The position numbers were made by a program, and so were the translations under genes. The notes under the pieces are model-generated. The model ran no database searches, was not told where the DNA came from, and was given only the letters and a program-made list of their open reading frames with translations. Shown here piece by piece: positions 39,797 to 51,572 of a DNA stretch of 64,000 nucleotides. Each line of letters opens with the position of its first letter. Positions within the stretch are counted from its first letter, which is position 1. Source of the stretch: Arthrobacter sp. FW306-2-2C-D06B (GTDB taxonomy: Bacteria; Actinomycetota; Actinomycetes; Actinomycetales; Micrococcaceae); the NCBI RefSeq assembly GCF_021789175.1, contig NZ_CP084560.1:2976001-3040000 (forward strand), written 5' to 3'.

Positions 39797-42361
39797 TCAG
39801 GCAACGAGTGTGCGGAGAAGCCTGGCGGTTTGCCGGACGGACAGCCCCGGCAAGTATGCCCGGCTTAGCGCGGCGCCGATCGCGGGAATCTCCAGGCTGT
39901 CTTGGTAGTACATATATAAAGTCCTGTACTCCGGCTGGAACTTCGATTTGAAGCGGGCCAAAGAGCGGAATCCGTAAACTGGCTCCAAGGTCCTGCCAAC
40001 GAGGTCGAGAATGCCCTCCAAGCCGGCTTCCCCGCCGGAGAATTCCTCGGTCTCCCCGGCCAAAGGCGAGCCCGAGAGGGAAATGACCTCCACTCCCTGT
40101 CGCAACTCGTAGACCGCCGAGGCAATCATGAATTCCATGATGCCGGGGAAGGCGTCGCTGCGTCGGCGCATGAAGTCCAATGTCCAACTGATCACTTGGC
40201 CGTCACGGAACACCGGAAGCCAGCTGGTGACACCGTAGACAAACCCTTTGCCGTCGACGGCTATGCAGCAAAGCACCTCATCGTCCATCAGCTCGTCGAG
40301 GGAACCCAAGGTAAAGCCCATTTCAGGAACCTTTTTCCTGGCCGCCCACTCTTCCGACACTTCACCGAGTTGGGAGCGTATGTGTTGCGGGAACTCCCAA
40401 TAGCGCCCCCACCGGGCTTCAATCCCGGCCTTCAGTGCACGGTTCTTGGCCGTGCGGACGTTTTGCCACGCTTTGCCCGTGAACTCAAGGTCGCGGATGG
40501 ATATCCGGGTTTCCTGGGCGACCGCAATTCGGCGAAATCCCGTGGATCGGAGCATCGGCCACAATTCCTCAGTGCAGGAATAGAGGCACGGCACCAATGC
40601 ATGGTGTGCGCAGTAGTCCAGGAATCCCTCGGTCGCGGCAGTGGCTTGTGCGGGATCACCGAACGGACCGGCGAGGGTGAGTGCGACGTTTCCGTGCTGC
40701 TGGTAGGCAACACCGGCGTCCATTCCGGGAGTGAACCAGAACTTGTTCGGCTCCCATAACGCCATCCACGACAGGGACTCCCCGCCGCGCTTGACCAAAT
40801 CCCTGGCCGCCAACCGAGCCGGATCGTCACCGCCGGGGCCGTGCTGCCGTTTGAGAAGGAGCGTCCACACCGCGCCCATGGCCACAAGCCAGAAGATAAT
40901 CCCCGACCACGCGAACAATATCGACTCGGCGGCGCTTCGCTCTGCGAACACGCGGCCGAAAGCCGTGGGTATGGGCAAGGGAAGATACTGTCGGGCGAGT
41001 TCCGCAATGAGGCCCAGGAGGCCGCCGTCATGCTCCAAACCGCCCGAGCCGAGCCAGGCCCCGGTGTAGCCACTCGCCAAAACGAGCCACGTACCACCAA
41101 CCAGCCAGGCCATCTTCCGGCGGAGCGGCGCCCTCGATCCCACCACAAAGTTGCCCCGGAACAGGAAAAGCAGAACTGCCAGGATCAGAGGAACCAGGGC
41201 GAGGGTCAGGAGATGGAACACCGCGGAACCCATGACGACGGTACGGCCCCGTCCTGGAAAATGCGGAATGCTGGCAAACAGCACCAGGTAGGCAAAGGAC
41301 AGCGCCACCACGCCAAGTTGCACGCCTATGGCGATTTTCAGGGCCAAGCGCCTTCCTTGGCGCATGCCCACCGCACAGATCAGGAGAAGCAACGCGGGTA
41401 CAACCGCGAGGGCGACGCCGGCGGGCCCGGGATAGCCCTGGCGTCCAAGTTGAAGGCAGTTGATGTCCACGGTTCCACCGCAGTTCGCCTGCAATTGGTT
41501 GAGCGTGGGAACAGGGTTCAGGACCATTTCGCGGAGCAACGCCAGCGGCCCCGCGGGGCTCCTCACCGCACCCGCCACCAAGGGCCCGACGCCGAAAATC
41601 GCCACCATGAGGGACAGCAGGTTTCGCGTTTCACGCCTGGTCGCCCGGTGGCTCGGCTGGATTCCGTGGTCGAGCTGGAGCCACAGACCGGCCCCCAGGC
41701 CGAGCACCGAACCAGTCAGGGCCATGACAGCCGAGGGGTCGCCAACGTACAGGACCAAGAGAAGCGCCACGGACACGACGGTCGCCCTCAGGCGCCGACG
41801 CCACAGAGTCGGTAGAAGGCCACTGGCCGCCATCGAGACGAAGAGGGTCGCCGGAAGGGGCCCGGAGGTCCTTGCATCCATCATCCGGCCCAGCCAGCCG
41901 TCGTCGGCATAGGCTGCCAACTGGACCACCAGCAAAAAGGCGGTGACCGTGGCAAACTGCCCGCCAAAGAAGCCCGCCGCTGTGCGGAACCACCCCAGTT
42001 TGCGCTCTGAAGAACCCAGCAACACGACCAACAACAACGAGCACATGACGTAGTCGAAAGGGTTGGCGGCAAAAGACATCGAGGTCCAGATGGACCACCA
42101 GTCCCCCGACTTCAGTCCTCCACCGCTCACGCTCGAAAGATGCCGCAACACGTCAGGGCCGTACCCGAGATCGGAGTCGAAGATCGCCGGAGTGAGAAGG
42201 TACAGCGCGAGCACAATCACTGTGAAGGGGATCGCGCCAATATGGGCGGCCACGTTGCCCAGGATCGCCCGGGCCAGGGTGGCCACCATCTTCCGGGCTG
42301 GCCTGACATCTTCGGCGTCAACCGCCTGGTCCTTGGGCAATTGGGCTTCCTGGGTACTCAC
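39797..42361 (-). CDS. Membrane aminoacyltransferase, MprF/DUF2156-like (aminoacyl-lipid synthase)
   Basis: 854 residues from a GTG at 42361 that overlaps the esterase stop (GTGA). About residues 40-520 carry ten or more hydrophobic helices; the first block (GGLKSGDWWSIWTSMSFAANPFDYVMCSLLLVVLLGSSERKLGW) looks rhomboid-like. From about 530 to the end is a soluble DUF2156 domain (GGESLSWMALWEPNKFWFTPG...GKAWQNVRTAKNRALKAG...YGFRSLARFKSKFQPEYRTLYM), the GNAT-like tRNA-dependent aminoacyltransferase of MprF/LysX/AlaPGS. It probably adds an amino acid from aminoacyl-tRNA to phosphatidylglycerol or diacylglycerol. Amino acid not determinable. Confidence 0.87.
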   Translation of the reverse strand: MSTQEAQLPKDQAVDAEDVRPARKMVATLARAILGNVAAHIGAIPFTVIVLALYLLTPAIFDSDLGYGPDVLRHLSSVSGGGLKSGDWWSIWTSMSFAANPFDYVMCSLLLVVLLGSSERKLGWFRTAAGFFGGQFATVTAFLLVVQLAAYADDGWLGRMMDARTSGPLPATLFVSMAASGLLPTLWRRRLRATVVSVALLLVLYVGDPSAVMALTGSVLGLGAGLWLQLDHGIQPSHRATRRETRNLLSLMVAIFGVGPLVAGAVRSPAGPLALLREMVLNPVPTLNQLQANCGGTVDINCLQLGRQGYPGPAGVALAVVPALLLLICAVGMRQGRRLALKIAIGVQLGVVALSFAYLVLFASIPHFPGRGRTVVMGSAVFHLLTLALVPLILAVLLFLFRGNFVVGSRAPLRRKMAWLVGGTWLVLASGYTGAWLGSGGLEHDGGLLGLIAELARQYLPLPIPTAFGRVFAERSAAESILFAWSGIIFWLVAMGAVWTLLLKRQHGPGGDDPARLAARDLVKRGGESLSWMALWEPNKFWFTPGMDAGVAYQQHGNVALTLAGPFGDPAQATAATEGFLDYCAHHALVPCLYSCTEELWPMLRSTGFRRIAVAQETRISIRDLEFTGKAWQNVRTAKNRALKAGIEARWGRYWEFPQHIRSQLGEVSEEWAARKKVPEMGFTLGSLDELMDDEVLCCIAVDGKGFVYGVTSWLPVFRDGQVISWTLDFMRRRSDAFPGIMEFMIASAVYELRQGVEVISLSGSPLAGETEEFSGGEAGLEGILDLVGRTLEPVYGFRSLARFKSKFQPEYRTLYMYYQDSLEIPAIGAALSRAYLPGLSVRQTARLLRTLVA

Positions 42362-43632
42362 TGGACCAGTCCCCACCGGGGCGCTAGGAATTCCATTGCC
42401 GAAGGAAGCTCTTGCACCGCCACGGCCCACGAATGGCCCGCTCCGGAAACTGGAGCATGCCTGACATCGAACCCGGAAGTGGTGGCGGCTGCCGCCAGCT
42501 CGGCGGCGTATCGGACGAATTCGCCGTCCGCGGCCCCGACGGCGAGGAAGCCTGCATGGCCGTCGTAGCGTCGCTGTTTCATCAGGTTCAACGGCGTGAG
42601 CGCGTCGAAGGCGGCAGAGTCCCCGCCAAATGCGGTCTGGATGGTCCGCTGGCGATCAGGGCCAAGTGATGGCTCCCGCTCTCCCGAGAAGGCGATGAAG
42701 GAAGGGAAGATTTCCGGATGCAGCGTGGTCATCTGAACGGCACAGGTTGCACCGAAGGAGAACCCGCCGACCGCCCACTTCCTTGGGTCCGCGGAAACCT
42801 CGAGCGTCGAGTTGATCCAGCGCGGAACGTCGATCGCGAGGTAAGTGTCGGCACGCGCGATCCGGCTATCCATGCACATGGTGTTTGCGGTATCTGACCC
42901 GTTTGGATCGACCACGACGACGACGGGCGCCACGCCTCCGTGCCGGGCGGCGAAGGTATTCATGGCCGGTTCAAGCAGGCCTCCGGTCAGCCAATCGGCG
43001 GGACGTCCGGGCTGGCCGGCAAACAGGACAAGCACGGGAAGTCGGCTGCGATCAGCGGCTTGGTATGCCGGTGGTAGATAAATGAAAGCGTCCTGGGCCT
43101 TGAAACCGGATTCGATTCCGGGAATCGATGCCCTGCGGACTATTCCCCCGTCAGGCAGTGACACCGGCAGAGTTCGGGAAGAACCCCTTTTGAACCCCTC
43201 CTCAAGCTGCGGGATCCGTCCCACGTTGTGGCCGAAGAGATCAGCGGCCGTGTGGTTAAGCCCGAAGTAGCTGTTGATCTGCAGGGCAGCGAGGAGCAGC
43301 ACCGCGACGAACGAGACCCCTGCGACGCTCCTGCCGCGCCATGAGGCACCAGGGAGCCGAAAAATGAAGAGGGCCAATGCGGAGAAGGCAAGTGTCGACC
43401 AGGCGAGCACATCGAAGGGGAGATCCTCCGGGAATACGGTCAGGACGTTGACGAGCAGCCAATGGATGACCGAGACAACCCCACTTGCGACGGCAAGCGA
43501 CACAAATATGGAGAGCAACCAGCGACGGTCTCGTCGCAGGAGCAGGAGGAATGCGCTCCCGGCAATTCCAGCGCCAAGGATGGTCCAATAGAACGGACCG
43601 TCAACAAGGCTTAGGTTGTACAGGAATTCCAC
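42358..43632 (-). CDS. Membrane-anchored alpha/beta hydrolase (esterase family)
   Basis: 424 residues. Four N-terminal helices (1-125), then an esterase D/mycolyltransferase-like domain: LPPAYQAADRSRLPVLVLFAGQPG, GGFSFGATCAVQMTTLHPEIFPSFIAFSGE (nucleophile Ser in GFSFG), and VSGAGHSWAVAVQELP (His). The active domain would face outside. It immediately precedes and overlaps the aminoacyl-lipid synthase by 4 bases. In Pseudomonas, PA0919 hydrolyses the alanyl-PG made by adjacent PA0920, so this protein may turn over the product of its partner. Confidence 0.85.
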   Translation of the reverse strand: MEFLYNLSLVDGPFYWTILGAGIAGSAFLLLLRRDRRWLLSIFVSLAVASGVVSVIHWLLVNVLTVFPEDLPFDVLAWSTLAFSALALFIFRLPGASWRGRSVAGVSFVAVLLLAALQINSYFGLNHTAADLFGHNVGRIPQLEEGFKRGSSRTLPVSLPDGGIVRRASIPGIESGFKAQDAFIYLPPAYQAADRSRLPVLVLFAGQPGRPADWLTGGLLEPAMNTFAARHGGVAPVVVVVDPNGSDTANTMCMDSRIARADTYLAIDVPRWINSTLEVSADPRKWAVGGFSFGATCAVQMTTLHPEIFPSFIAFSGEREPSLGPDRQRTIQTAFGGDSAAFDALTPLNLMKQRRYDGHAGFLAVGAADGEFVRYAAELAAAATTSGFDVRHAPVSGAGHSWAVAVQELPSAMEFLAPRWGLVQ

Positions 43633-43637
43633 TGTCC

Positions 43638-44069
43638 TCAGCGCCAGGTGCCGACGCCCACCACAGGGCCGGCCTCCAGCCAGGACGACAACCCGGCGTA
43701 GGCATCAAATCTCATTGCCAGCATGAACGACTGGCCTTCATGCTGGAGTTCGACTACCACCACCCCGGGCTGAAGTCTTGTCCGTTCTTCCTCCGTGGGC
43801 TTCCGACGACCCATGAGCTCCAAGGAGCTGCGGCGGAAGCTGTGTTTCGGGCGGAAGCTGAGCGAAAGGAGGCGGAACCACTCAAGCTCCGAGTCCTGAT
43901 AACGACAAACCCCCATCCGCCAGCTGTTTCCAGCCATGCAAATGGAGGCGTCGACTGTGCCCAGGGCGCGCCGCAAATTGAAGCGGCGCACCCCGACGAG
44001 GCACAGTGTAAAAACCAGCAACGTAAACGCCGTTGCCAAGGCGATGAACGGAATAGCAGAATCGTCCAT
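43638..44069 (-). CDS. DUF2550 membrane protein
   Basis: 143 residues from ATG 44069; a TTG just upstream is in frame. One N-terminal helix (IPFIALATAFTLLVFTLCLVGVRRFNLRRALGTVDASICM) then a soluble domain with SWRMGVCRYQDSELEWFRLLSLSFRPKHSFRRSSLEL. The family always follows atpC in actinobacteria (Rv1312). Function unknown. Ten bases separate it from atpC, so it belongs to the atp operon end. Five bases before the esterase start on the same strand, so the operon may read on into the lipid-modification genes. Confidence 0.9.
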   Translation of the reverse strand: MDDSAIPFIALATAFTLLVFTLCLVGVRRFNLRRALGTVDASICMAGNSWRMGVCRYQDSELEWFRLLSLSFRPKHSFRRSSLELMGRRKPTEEERTRLQPGVVVVELQHEGQSFMLAMRFDAYAGLSSWLEAGPVVGVGTWR

Positions 44070-44079
44070 CAAGGTCTTG

Positions 44080-44364
44080 CTATCGGATCCCCGCAGTAGC
44101 TGAATCGCCCAGCTGGGCGTTGTCAGCGACGATCACCACGCGGTTGTTGTCGACGGAGAAGAATCCGCCGTCCACAACTACTGCAAGGCGGTCTCCGGTA
44201 ACCGGCTCGATGGCCAGCTCGCCCGCGGCCAGAATGGCGAGGAGCGGCGAGTGGCCCGGCAGGATCCCGATTTCACCATCGCTGGTGCGGGCCTTGACCA
44301 TCTTGGCCGCACCGGACCACACAAAGTGGTCCGCTGCGACAATCTCAACCTCGAGCTCAGCCAT
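44080..44364 (-). CDS. atpC: ATP synthase F1 epsilon subunit
   Basis: 94 residues: MAELEVEIVAADHFVWSGAAKMVKARTSDGEIGILPGHSPLLAILAAGELAI is the epsilon beta-sandwich. Short, lacking most of the C-terminal helical hairpin that inhibits the enzyme in other bacteria, as usual in actinobacteria. ATG at 44364 chosen because upstream residues belong to atpD in another frame. One base separates it from the atpD stop. Confidence 0.94.
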   Translation of the reverse strand: MAELEVEIVAADHFVWSGAAKMVKARTSDGEIGILPGHSPLLAILAAGELAIEPVTGDRLAVVVDGGFFSVDNNRVVIVADNAQLGDSATAGIR

Positions 44365-44365
44365 G

Positions 44366-45862
<1,497 letters not shown>

Positions 45863-45906
45863 CTATTTGGTGCAGGTGCAGCTTGCGCCGAACCATGCAC
45901 CGGCAA

Positions 45907-46794
45907 CTACGCGCTCAGGGCGTCGGCGCCGGCCACGATTTCGGAAAGCTCCTGCGTGATCTCAGCCTGGCGGGCCGTGTTGCGCAGACGCGTGTACTTC
46001 TTGATCAATTCGGTCGCGTTGTCACCTGCCGACTTCATGGCGCGCTGACGGGCGGCGAGCTCGGAAGCTGCTGCCTGCAACATTGCCGCGAAGATGCGGG
46101 ACTCGATGTAACGCGGAAGCAGTGCGTCAAGCACCTGCTCCGATTCCGGTTCGAACTCGTACAGCGGCAAAAGCTCGGACTCAGTGACCGCTTGCTCTTC
46201 AACTTCGAGAGGCAGCAGACGGACAACCGTGGGCTCCTGCGTCACCATCGACTTGAAGCGGGTGTAAACGACGTGGATTTCATCCACGCCACCCTCAGCG
46301 AAATCGTTGGCGAACTCTTCGAGAAGAGCGGCGCCGACCTCCTTGGCGGTCTCGAATTCCGGTGCGTCGGTTCCGCCGGTCCACACGCGGGAGTACGAAC
46401 GGCTCCGGAAGTCGAAGTATGCCTGGGCCTTGCGGCCGACCAGGTAAGTCTTGACTTCCTTGCCCTCTGCCCGGAGAAGCTCGTTGAGACCTTCAGCCTT
46501 CTTGAGCACGCTCGCGGAGTAAGAACCAGCCAGGCCACGGTCCGAGGTGATAACCAGGACTGCGGCACGGCGGATCTGCTCCGGCTCGGTGACTAGCGGG
46601 TGATCGATTTCGCTCTGGCTTGCGACAGCAGAAACAGCACGGGTAATCGCGTTTGCGTAGGGCGTCGAAGCTGCAACGCGGGCGCGGGCCTTACCGATGC
46701 GCGAGGTAGCGATCAGTTCCATCGCCTTGAAGATCTTGCGCATCGACGTCGTCGAGCTGATCTTCTGGCGGTAGACCCGGATCTGGGCTCCCAT
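45907..46794 (-). CDS. atpG: ATP synthase F1 gamma subunit
   Basis: 295 residues. [38 protein letters not shown] is the N-terminal coiled coil, and [16 protein letters not shown] and the C-terminal [51 protein letters not shown] the conserved helix. Rotating shaft of F1. Hairpin between this gene and atpA at 46848-46878. Confidence 0.97.
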   Translation of the reverse strand: MGAQIRVYRQKISSTTSMRKIFKAMELIATSRIGKARARVAASTPYANAITRAVSAVASQSEIDHPLVTEPEQIRRAAVLVITSDRGLAGSYSASVLKKAEGLNELLRAEGKEVKTYLVGRKAQAYFDFRSRSYSRVWTGGTDAPEFETAKEVGAALLEEFANDFAEGGVDEIHVVYTRFKSMVTQEPTVVRLLPLEVEEQAVTESELLPLYEFEPESEQVLDALLPRYIESRIFAAMLQAAASELAARQRAMKSAGDNATELIKKYTRLRNTARQAEITQELSEIVAGADALSA

Positions 46795-46847
46795 ACATTT
46801 CCTTTCCTAAGATCCCGATGGATCAGCGGCTAAGGCTTTGGCGAAGG

Positions 46848-46878
46848 TCCCGGGCCTGCGGAGTCCGCAGGCCCGGGA
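46848..46878. terminator. Perfect 15-bp stem between atpA and atpG
   Basis: TCCCGGGCCTGCGGA (46848-46862) pairs with 46864-46878 with a single-base loop. It lies 54-84 bases after... between the atpA stop and the atpG ATG, inside an operon, so it may attenuate, protect mRNA ends or set subunit ratios rather than end transcription. Confidence 0.7.
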
Positions 46879-46887
46879 ACCAATGCT

Positions 46888-48525
46888 CTAGCGCTTCTGC
46901 TTGACGATCTTTTCCTGGTCGACTTCGCCGCCGGAAATAGCTTCGTGCTCTTCGTGGCCGGCACCAACCAAGCGGTTGTCACCTTCTCCGAAGAAGCCCT
47001 TCTTGAAGTCGATGATCGACGACTTCAGCGCTTCAGCGGTGTCGTCATCCAGGACGTTGGTCTGCGCCAGCGTGGTCAGGATGGAGGACTTGTGCTTGAG
47101 GTGCTCCAGGAACTCGGACTCGAAACGGCTGACATCCTCAACCGGAACATCGTCCAAGTAGCCCTTCGTACCGGCCCAGATGGATACAACCTGGTCCTCG
47201 ACCGGGAACGGCGAGTACTGGCCCTGCTTGAGCAGTTCCATCAGGCGGGCGCCACGAGTCAGCTGCTGGCGTGAAGCCGCGTCGAGGTCGGACGCGAACA
47301 TCGCGAACGCCTGCATGTCGCGGTACTGCGCCAGGTCCAGCTTCAAGGTACCGGAGACCTTCTTCATGGACTTGACCTGTGCCGCACCACCAACACGGGA
47401 CACGGACACACCGACGTCAACAGCGGGACGCTGGTTGGCGTTGAAGAGGTCCGACTGCAGGAAGATCTGGCCGTCGGTGATGGAGATGACGTTGGTCGGG
47501 ATGTAGGCCGAAACGTCGTTCGCCTTTGTTTCGACGATCGGAAGACCGGTCATCGAGCCTGCGCCCAGCTCGTCGGAGAGCTTGGCACAACGCTCCAGCA
47601 GGCGGGAGTGCAAGTAGAAAACGTCACCCGGGTACGCTTCGCGTCCCGGCGGGCGGCGGAGCAGCAGCGATACTGCACGGTAGGCTTCGGCCTGCTTCGA
47701 CAGATCATCGAAGATCACCAGGACGTGCTTGCCGCCGTACATCCAGTGCTGGCCGATGGCCGAGCCGGCGTACGGAGCCAAGTACTTGAAGCCGGCGGGG
47801 TCGGATGCCGGGGAAGCCACGATGGTGGTGTATTCCAGCGCGCCGTGGTCTTCCAGAGTCTGGCGGACAGCGGCAATGGTGGAAGCCTTCTGGCCGACAC
47901 CGACGTAAACGCAGCGCACCTGCTTGGTGACATCGCCCGAAGCCCAGTTGGCCTTCTGGTTGATGATGGTGTCCACCGCGATGGCAGTCTTGCCGGTCTG
48001 GCGGTCACCGATGATCAGCTGGCGCTGGCCACGGCCGATCGGAATCATGGCGTCGATAGCCTTGAGACCGGTCTGCATGGGCTCGTGGACCGACTTACGC
48101 TGGGTCACGCCCGGAGCCTGAAGTTCCAGTGCACGGGTGGTCTCGGCCTTGATCTCGCCGAGGTCGTCAATCGGCATGCCCAGTGGGTCGACTACGCGGC
48201 CCAGGAAGGCGTCGCCTACCGGGACGGACAGGATTTCACCGGTGCGGTGGACTTCCTGGCCTTCTTCGATGCCGGTGAAGTCACCGAGGATGATGACGCC
48301 GATTTCGCGGACGTCGAGGTTCTGGGCCAAGCCCAGGGTGCCGTCTTCGAAGCGAAGCAGCTCGTTCGCCATGACCGAGGGAAGGCCCTCAACACGGGCG
48401 ATGCCGTCACTTGCGGCGGTCACGCGGCCGACCTCTACGCGCTCTGCGTTTCCGGGTTCGTAGGACGCCGCGAACTCGTTCAACGCATTACGGACGTCGT
48501 CGGCGTTGATGGTCAATTCGGCCAT
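46888..48525 (-). CDS. atpA: ATP synthase F1 alpha subunit
   Basis: 545 residues from ATG 48525 (the frame extends to 48558). [35 protein letters not shown]; Walker A GDRQTGKT at 173-180; [34 protein letters not shown]. Non-catalytic nucleotide subunit. C-terminal ~35 residues ([47 protein letters not shown]) extend past the E. coli end, as in other actinobacteria. Confidence 0.97.
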   Translation of the reverse strand: MAELTINADDVRNALNEFAASYEPGNAERVEVGRVTAASDGIARVEGLPSVMANELLRFEDGTLGLAQNLDVREIGVIILGDFTGIEEGQEVHRTGEILSVPVGDAFLGRVVDPLGMPIDDLGEIKAETTRALELQAPGVTQRKSVHEPMQTGLKAIDAMIPIGRGQRQLIIGDRQTGKTAIAVDTIINQKANWASGDVTKQVRCVYVGVGQKASTIAAVRQTLEDHGALEYTTIVASPASDPAGFKYLAPYAGSAIGQHWMYGGKHVLVIFDDLSKQAEAYRAVSLLLRRPPGREAYPGDVFYLHSRLLERCAKLSDELGAGSMTGLPIVETKANDVSAYIPTNVISITDGQIFLQSDLFNANQRPAVDVGVSVSRVGGAAQVKSMKKVSGTLKLDLAQYRDMQAFAMFASDLDAASRQQLTRGARLMELLKQGQYSPFPVEDQVVSIWAGTKGYLDDVPVEDVSRFESEFLEHLKHKSSILTTLAQTNVLDDDTAEALKSSIIDFKKGFFGEGDNRLVGAGHEEHEAISGGEVDQEKIVKQKR

Positions 48526-48608
48526 CTGCAGTCCCTGCTCTCCTGTTTTCGTGATCATCGTTGCTCACGATGACCGGTGTTTGTATCAGTTAAGTTGTGC
48601 TTTTCTGG

Positions 48609-49435
48609 CTAGCCAGCGAGTTGCCGGCGGAGCTCGGACAGGCGGGCTACGACGGATGCATCAAGCACTTCGTCTCCCACCTGGACCCGGATTCCACCGA
48701 TCAGAGTCGGATCAACGCTGACGTTGACCTTCAGCTCGCGGCCGTAGAGGGCATCAAGCCCGGCCTGCAGACGGCTGGCCTGCGCATCCGTCAACGGACG
48801 GGTAACGCGGACAGTTGCGATCCAGCGCTGCTGGCGCTTGGCTGCAAGCTTGGCGAAATTGTCGATGAGCTTGCTCGGCTTGACGCCGCGCGGCTGCGAC
48901 ACGGCCTGGCCGATGAGGAGCTGGGCTTCCGGGCTTGCACCAGGAAGCAGCTTCTCCGCCAGGCTGATCTTGGCCGCAGCACTTGCCTGCGACTCTCCCA
49001 GAGCACGTTGTACCTCGTGGCTGGAAGCAACGGTCTGGTTGAAAGCAAACAGATCGTTTTCCAGCTCTTCCAGCCCCGTGATTCCGGAGGCAGAAACGGC
49101 CGACTTGTTTTCAGCCACGGCAATGACCACCGTGGCGGCAAGAGTCTCGAGTGCATCGCCGATATCGCGTGCCGATGCCCAGCGCAAGCTGGCCAATCCA
49201 CTCGCGATTTCCGCAGCATCAGCGGAGACTTTTCCGCCAACCAGCTGCTTGACCAGCGCCGACTTTTCTTCTCCGCTGCGGGAGGGGTCAGTCAGGGCGC
49301 GGCGCAAGCCAGCCGAGCTGTCCACCGTTCCCAGGATTCCGAAGAGGTCCTTAGCCAACTGCAGCGAGGCCGTCGGAAGCGTGGCTTCCAACTGCTCCAG
49401 CGCCTTGGTCAGCGATTCGCTCGATACACCTGCCA

Positions 49436-49436
<1 letters not shown>
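48609..49436 (-). CDS. atpH: ATP synthase F1 delta subunit
   Basis: 275 residues, longer than E. coli delta (177). The N-terminal helical domain carries the typical SLQLAKDLFGILG and a C-terminal part (VSQPRGVKPSKLIDNFAKLAAKRQQRWIATVRVTRPLTDAQASRLQAGLDALYGRELKVNVSVDPTLIGGIRVQVGDEVLDASVVARLSELRRQL) gives the delta-OSCP signature. Links F1 to the b stator. Its start overlaps the atpF stop by one base. Confidence 0.96.
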
Positions 49437-49999
<563 letters not shown>

Positions 50000-50050
50000 T
50001 CACCCGTCCTTATCTACTCGGTTCTGAATGTTCGCTTGGTTCTTAGCGGT

Positions 50051-50269
50051 TTACTTGAGAACGAAAGCGAAGACCAGGCCGAGGATGGCGAGGGCTTCCG
50101 TCAGAGCCAGACCAAGGAACGCGATCGGCTGGAGCACGCGCTGGGCTTCCGGCTGACGTGCAACACCGTTGATGTAAGCAGCAAATACGAGACCCACACC
50201 GATACCACCGCCGATTGCGGAGAGACCGTAGCCAATGAGGTTAAGGGAGCCGTTGATATCGCCGTTCAT
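50051..50269 (-). CDS. atpE: ATP synthase Fo c subunit
   Basis: 72 residues, two hydrophobic helices joined by the polar loop ARQPE (37-41) and the proton-carrying Glu58 in [13 protein letters not shown]. The H+-type without the extra Na+-binding residues. Spacing of 54 bp to atpF and 82 bp to atpB. It is probably made in excess by its own strong Shine-Dalgarno (GGAAAACA at proper distance). Confidence 0.97.
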   Translation of the reverse strand: MNGDINGSLNLIGYGLSAIGGGIGVGLVFAAYINGVARQPEAQRVLQPIAFLGLALTEALAILGLVFAFVLK

Positions 50270-50351
50270 TGTTTTCCTTTCAAGATGCCGCAGTCGCGGC
50301 AGGTTGTTTGGTTTGCTTCAACCCCCGGAGGGGAAGATTGAGGGGTTGTGC

Positions 50352-51152
50352 CTAGTGGCTGTCGGCGTGGAGCGCGCCTTCGATGTAGATCGCAGTCAGA
50401 AGAGTGAAGACGTACGCCTGCAGCACCATGATCAGGGCTTCAAGCATGTACATGGCGACTGCGCCAACGAGTACCAGCACGGACGCGCCCTTGAGAAGGA
50501 CGTTTTCCTGCATGACGAGGAACTCAATGCCGGAGCCGGCGATCATCACGATGAGGTGCCCTGCCATCATGGTGGCGAAGAGACGAAGACTGTGGGTGAC
50601 CGGCCGGACCATGAAGTTGGAGATGATTTCGATCGGCACGACGATCGGCAAGATGTACCACGGAACACCGGAAGGAACAGTGGCCAGCTTGAAGTACTTC
50701 AGGCCGTTCTTCTTGATGCCGATGCCGATCCAGGTGACGTACACGACTGCGGCGAGCACATAGGCCCCGCCGACGTGCGAGAAGCTCGGAAGCTGGATCA
50801 CGGGAATGGCGCCGTAGATGTTGTTCACCAGGATGAAGAAGAACAGGGAGAACAGGAGGGGCACGAACTTCATGAAGTCGCGTCCGCCGATAATGTCCTT
50901 GGCGATGCTGTTGCGGACGAAGCCGTAGGCCATCTCGCCCGCGAACTGCAGCTTGCCGGGAACCAGCTGCTGCTTGCGCGCAGCGAGGATGAAGAATGTA
51001 GCGATAAGGACGACCGACAGGATCACCAGCAACATCTGCTTGGAGAAGCCATCGCTCGCACCCCACGGCAGGATAGCCGGCAGGTGCATTTGGTCGATTC
51101 CGGGAGGAGTGAAGGTCCCTGAATCCTGGGCCGGGAGCGCAAGCGCGATCAA
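50352..51152 (-). CDS. atpB: ATP synthase Fo a subunit
   Basis: 266 residues. Starts with TTG at 51152 (AGAGGAAACGCG upstream), reading MIALALPAQDSGTFTPPGIDQMHLPAILPWG. VRPVTHSLRLFATMMAGHLIVMIAG holds the essential Arg for proton translocation. About five helices. First core subunit gene of the atp operon. The TTG start has good Shine-Dalgarno support; a later start would remove the N-terminal extracellular lead. Confidence 0.95.
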   Translation of the reverse strand: MIALALPAQDSGTFTPPGIDQMHLPAILPWGASDGFSKQMLLVILSVVLIATFFILAARKQQLVPGKLQFAGEMAYGFVRNSIAKDIIGGRDFMKFVPLLFSLFFFILVNNIYGAIPVIQLPSFSHVGGAYVLAAVVYVTWIGIGIKKNGLKYFKLATVPSGVPWYILPIVVPIEIISNFMVRPVTHSLRLFATMMAGHLIVMIAGSGIEFLVMQENVLLKGASVLVLVGAVAMYMLEALIMVLQAYVFTLLTAIYIEGALHADSH

Positions 51153-51233
51153 CGCGTTTCCTCTCTGCAGTGTCCATCATTGGGCGTTGTTGAGGATCCG
51201 GCCGCGTTTCTTGCAGCCATTTCCCGTGTGAAA

Positions 51234-51572
51234 TTATTTGGCATTACTGTCCCCGTCCTGGGACGGACCACTGTCTGCTTTGCTTCCACCGGAAGACGAG
51301 CGATGACTAGTGAGGCCGTGCATATGGGAAAGATAGAACCCTCCTGCGGCTCCAAGCAGAGCGCCAAGGAGCACAATCCAGCGAGTCCCCCACAGATTAT
51401 CCAGACCCCAGCCTATCAAACTCCAGACTATGATTCCGCCAACAATGTAGCTGAAGACGGCGATGCCGGCGTTGTATCCGCCGTCGCTTCCGTCGCTCAC
51501 TTGTTCAGTGGAATCGCCGGGTTTTGGGGCATTGGGTGCAGCGGAGCGTCGCTTGTTCCTAGGAGTGAACAT
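51234..51572 (-). CDS. AtpZ/AtpI-like small membrane protein
   Basis: 112 residues from ATG 51572 with AAGGGGG upstream. GGYNAGIAVFSYIVGGIIVWSLIGWGLDNLWGTRWIVLLGALLGAAGGFYLSHMHGL is the two-helix AtpZ/AtpI pattern (GWxxDxxxGTxPxxxxxGxxxG) with polar tails. Such small subunits help assemble the c ring or take up Mg2+. It overlaps the previous gene by 14 bases and leads into atpB. Confidence 0.85.
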   Translation of the reverse strand: MFTPRNKRRSAAPNAPKPGDSTEQVSDGSDGGYNAGIAVFSYIVGGIIVWSLIGWGLDNLWGTRWIVLLGALLGAAGGFYLSHMHGLTSHRSSSGGSKADSGPSQDGDSNAK

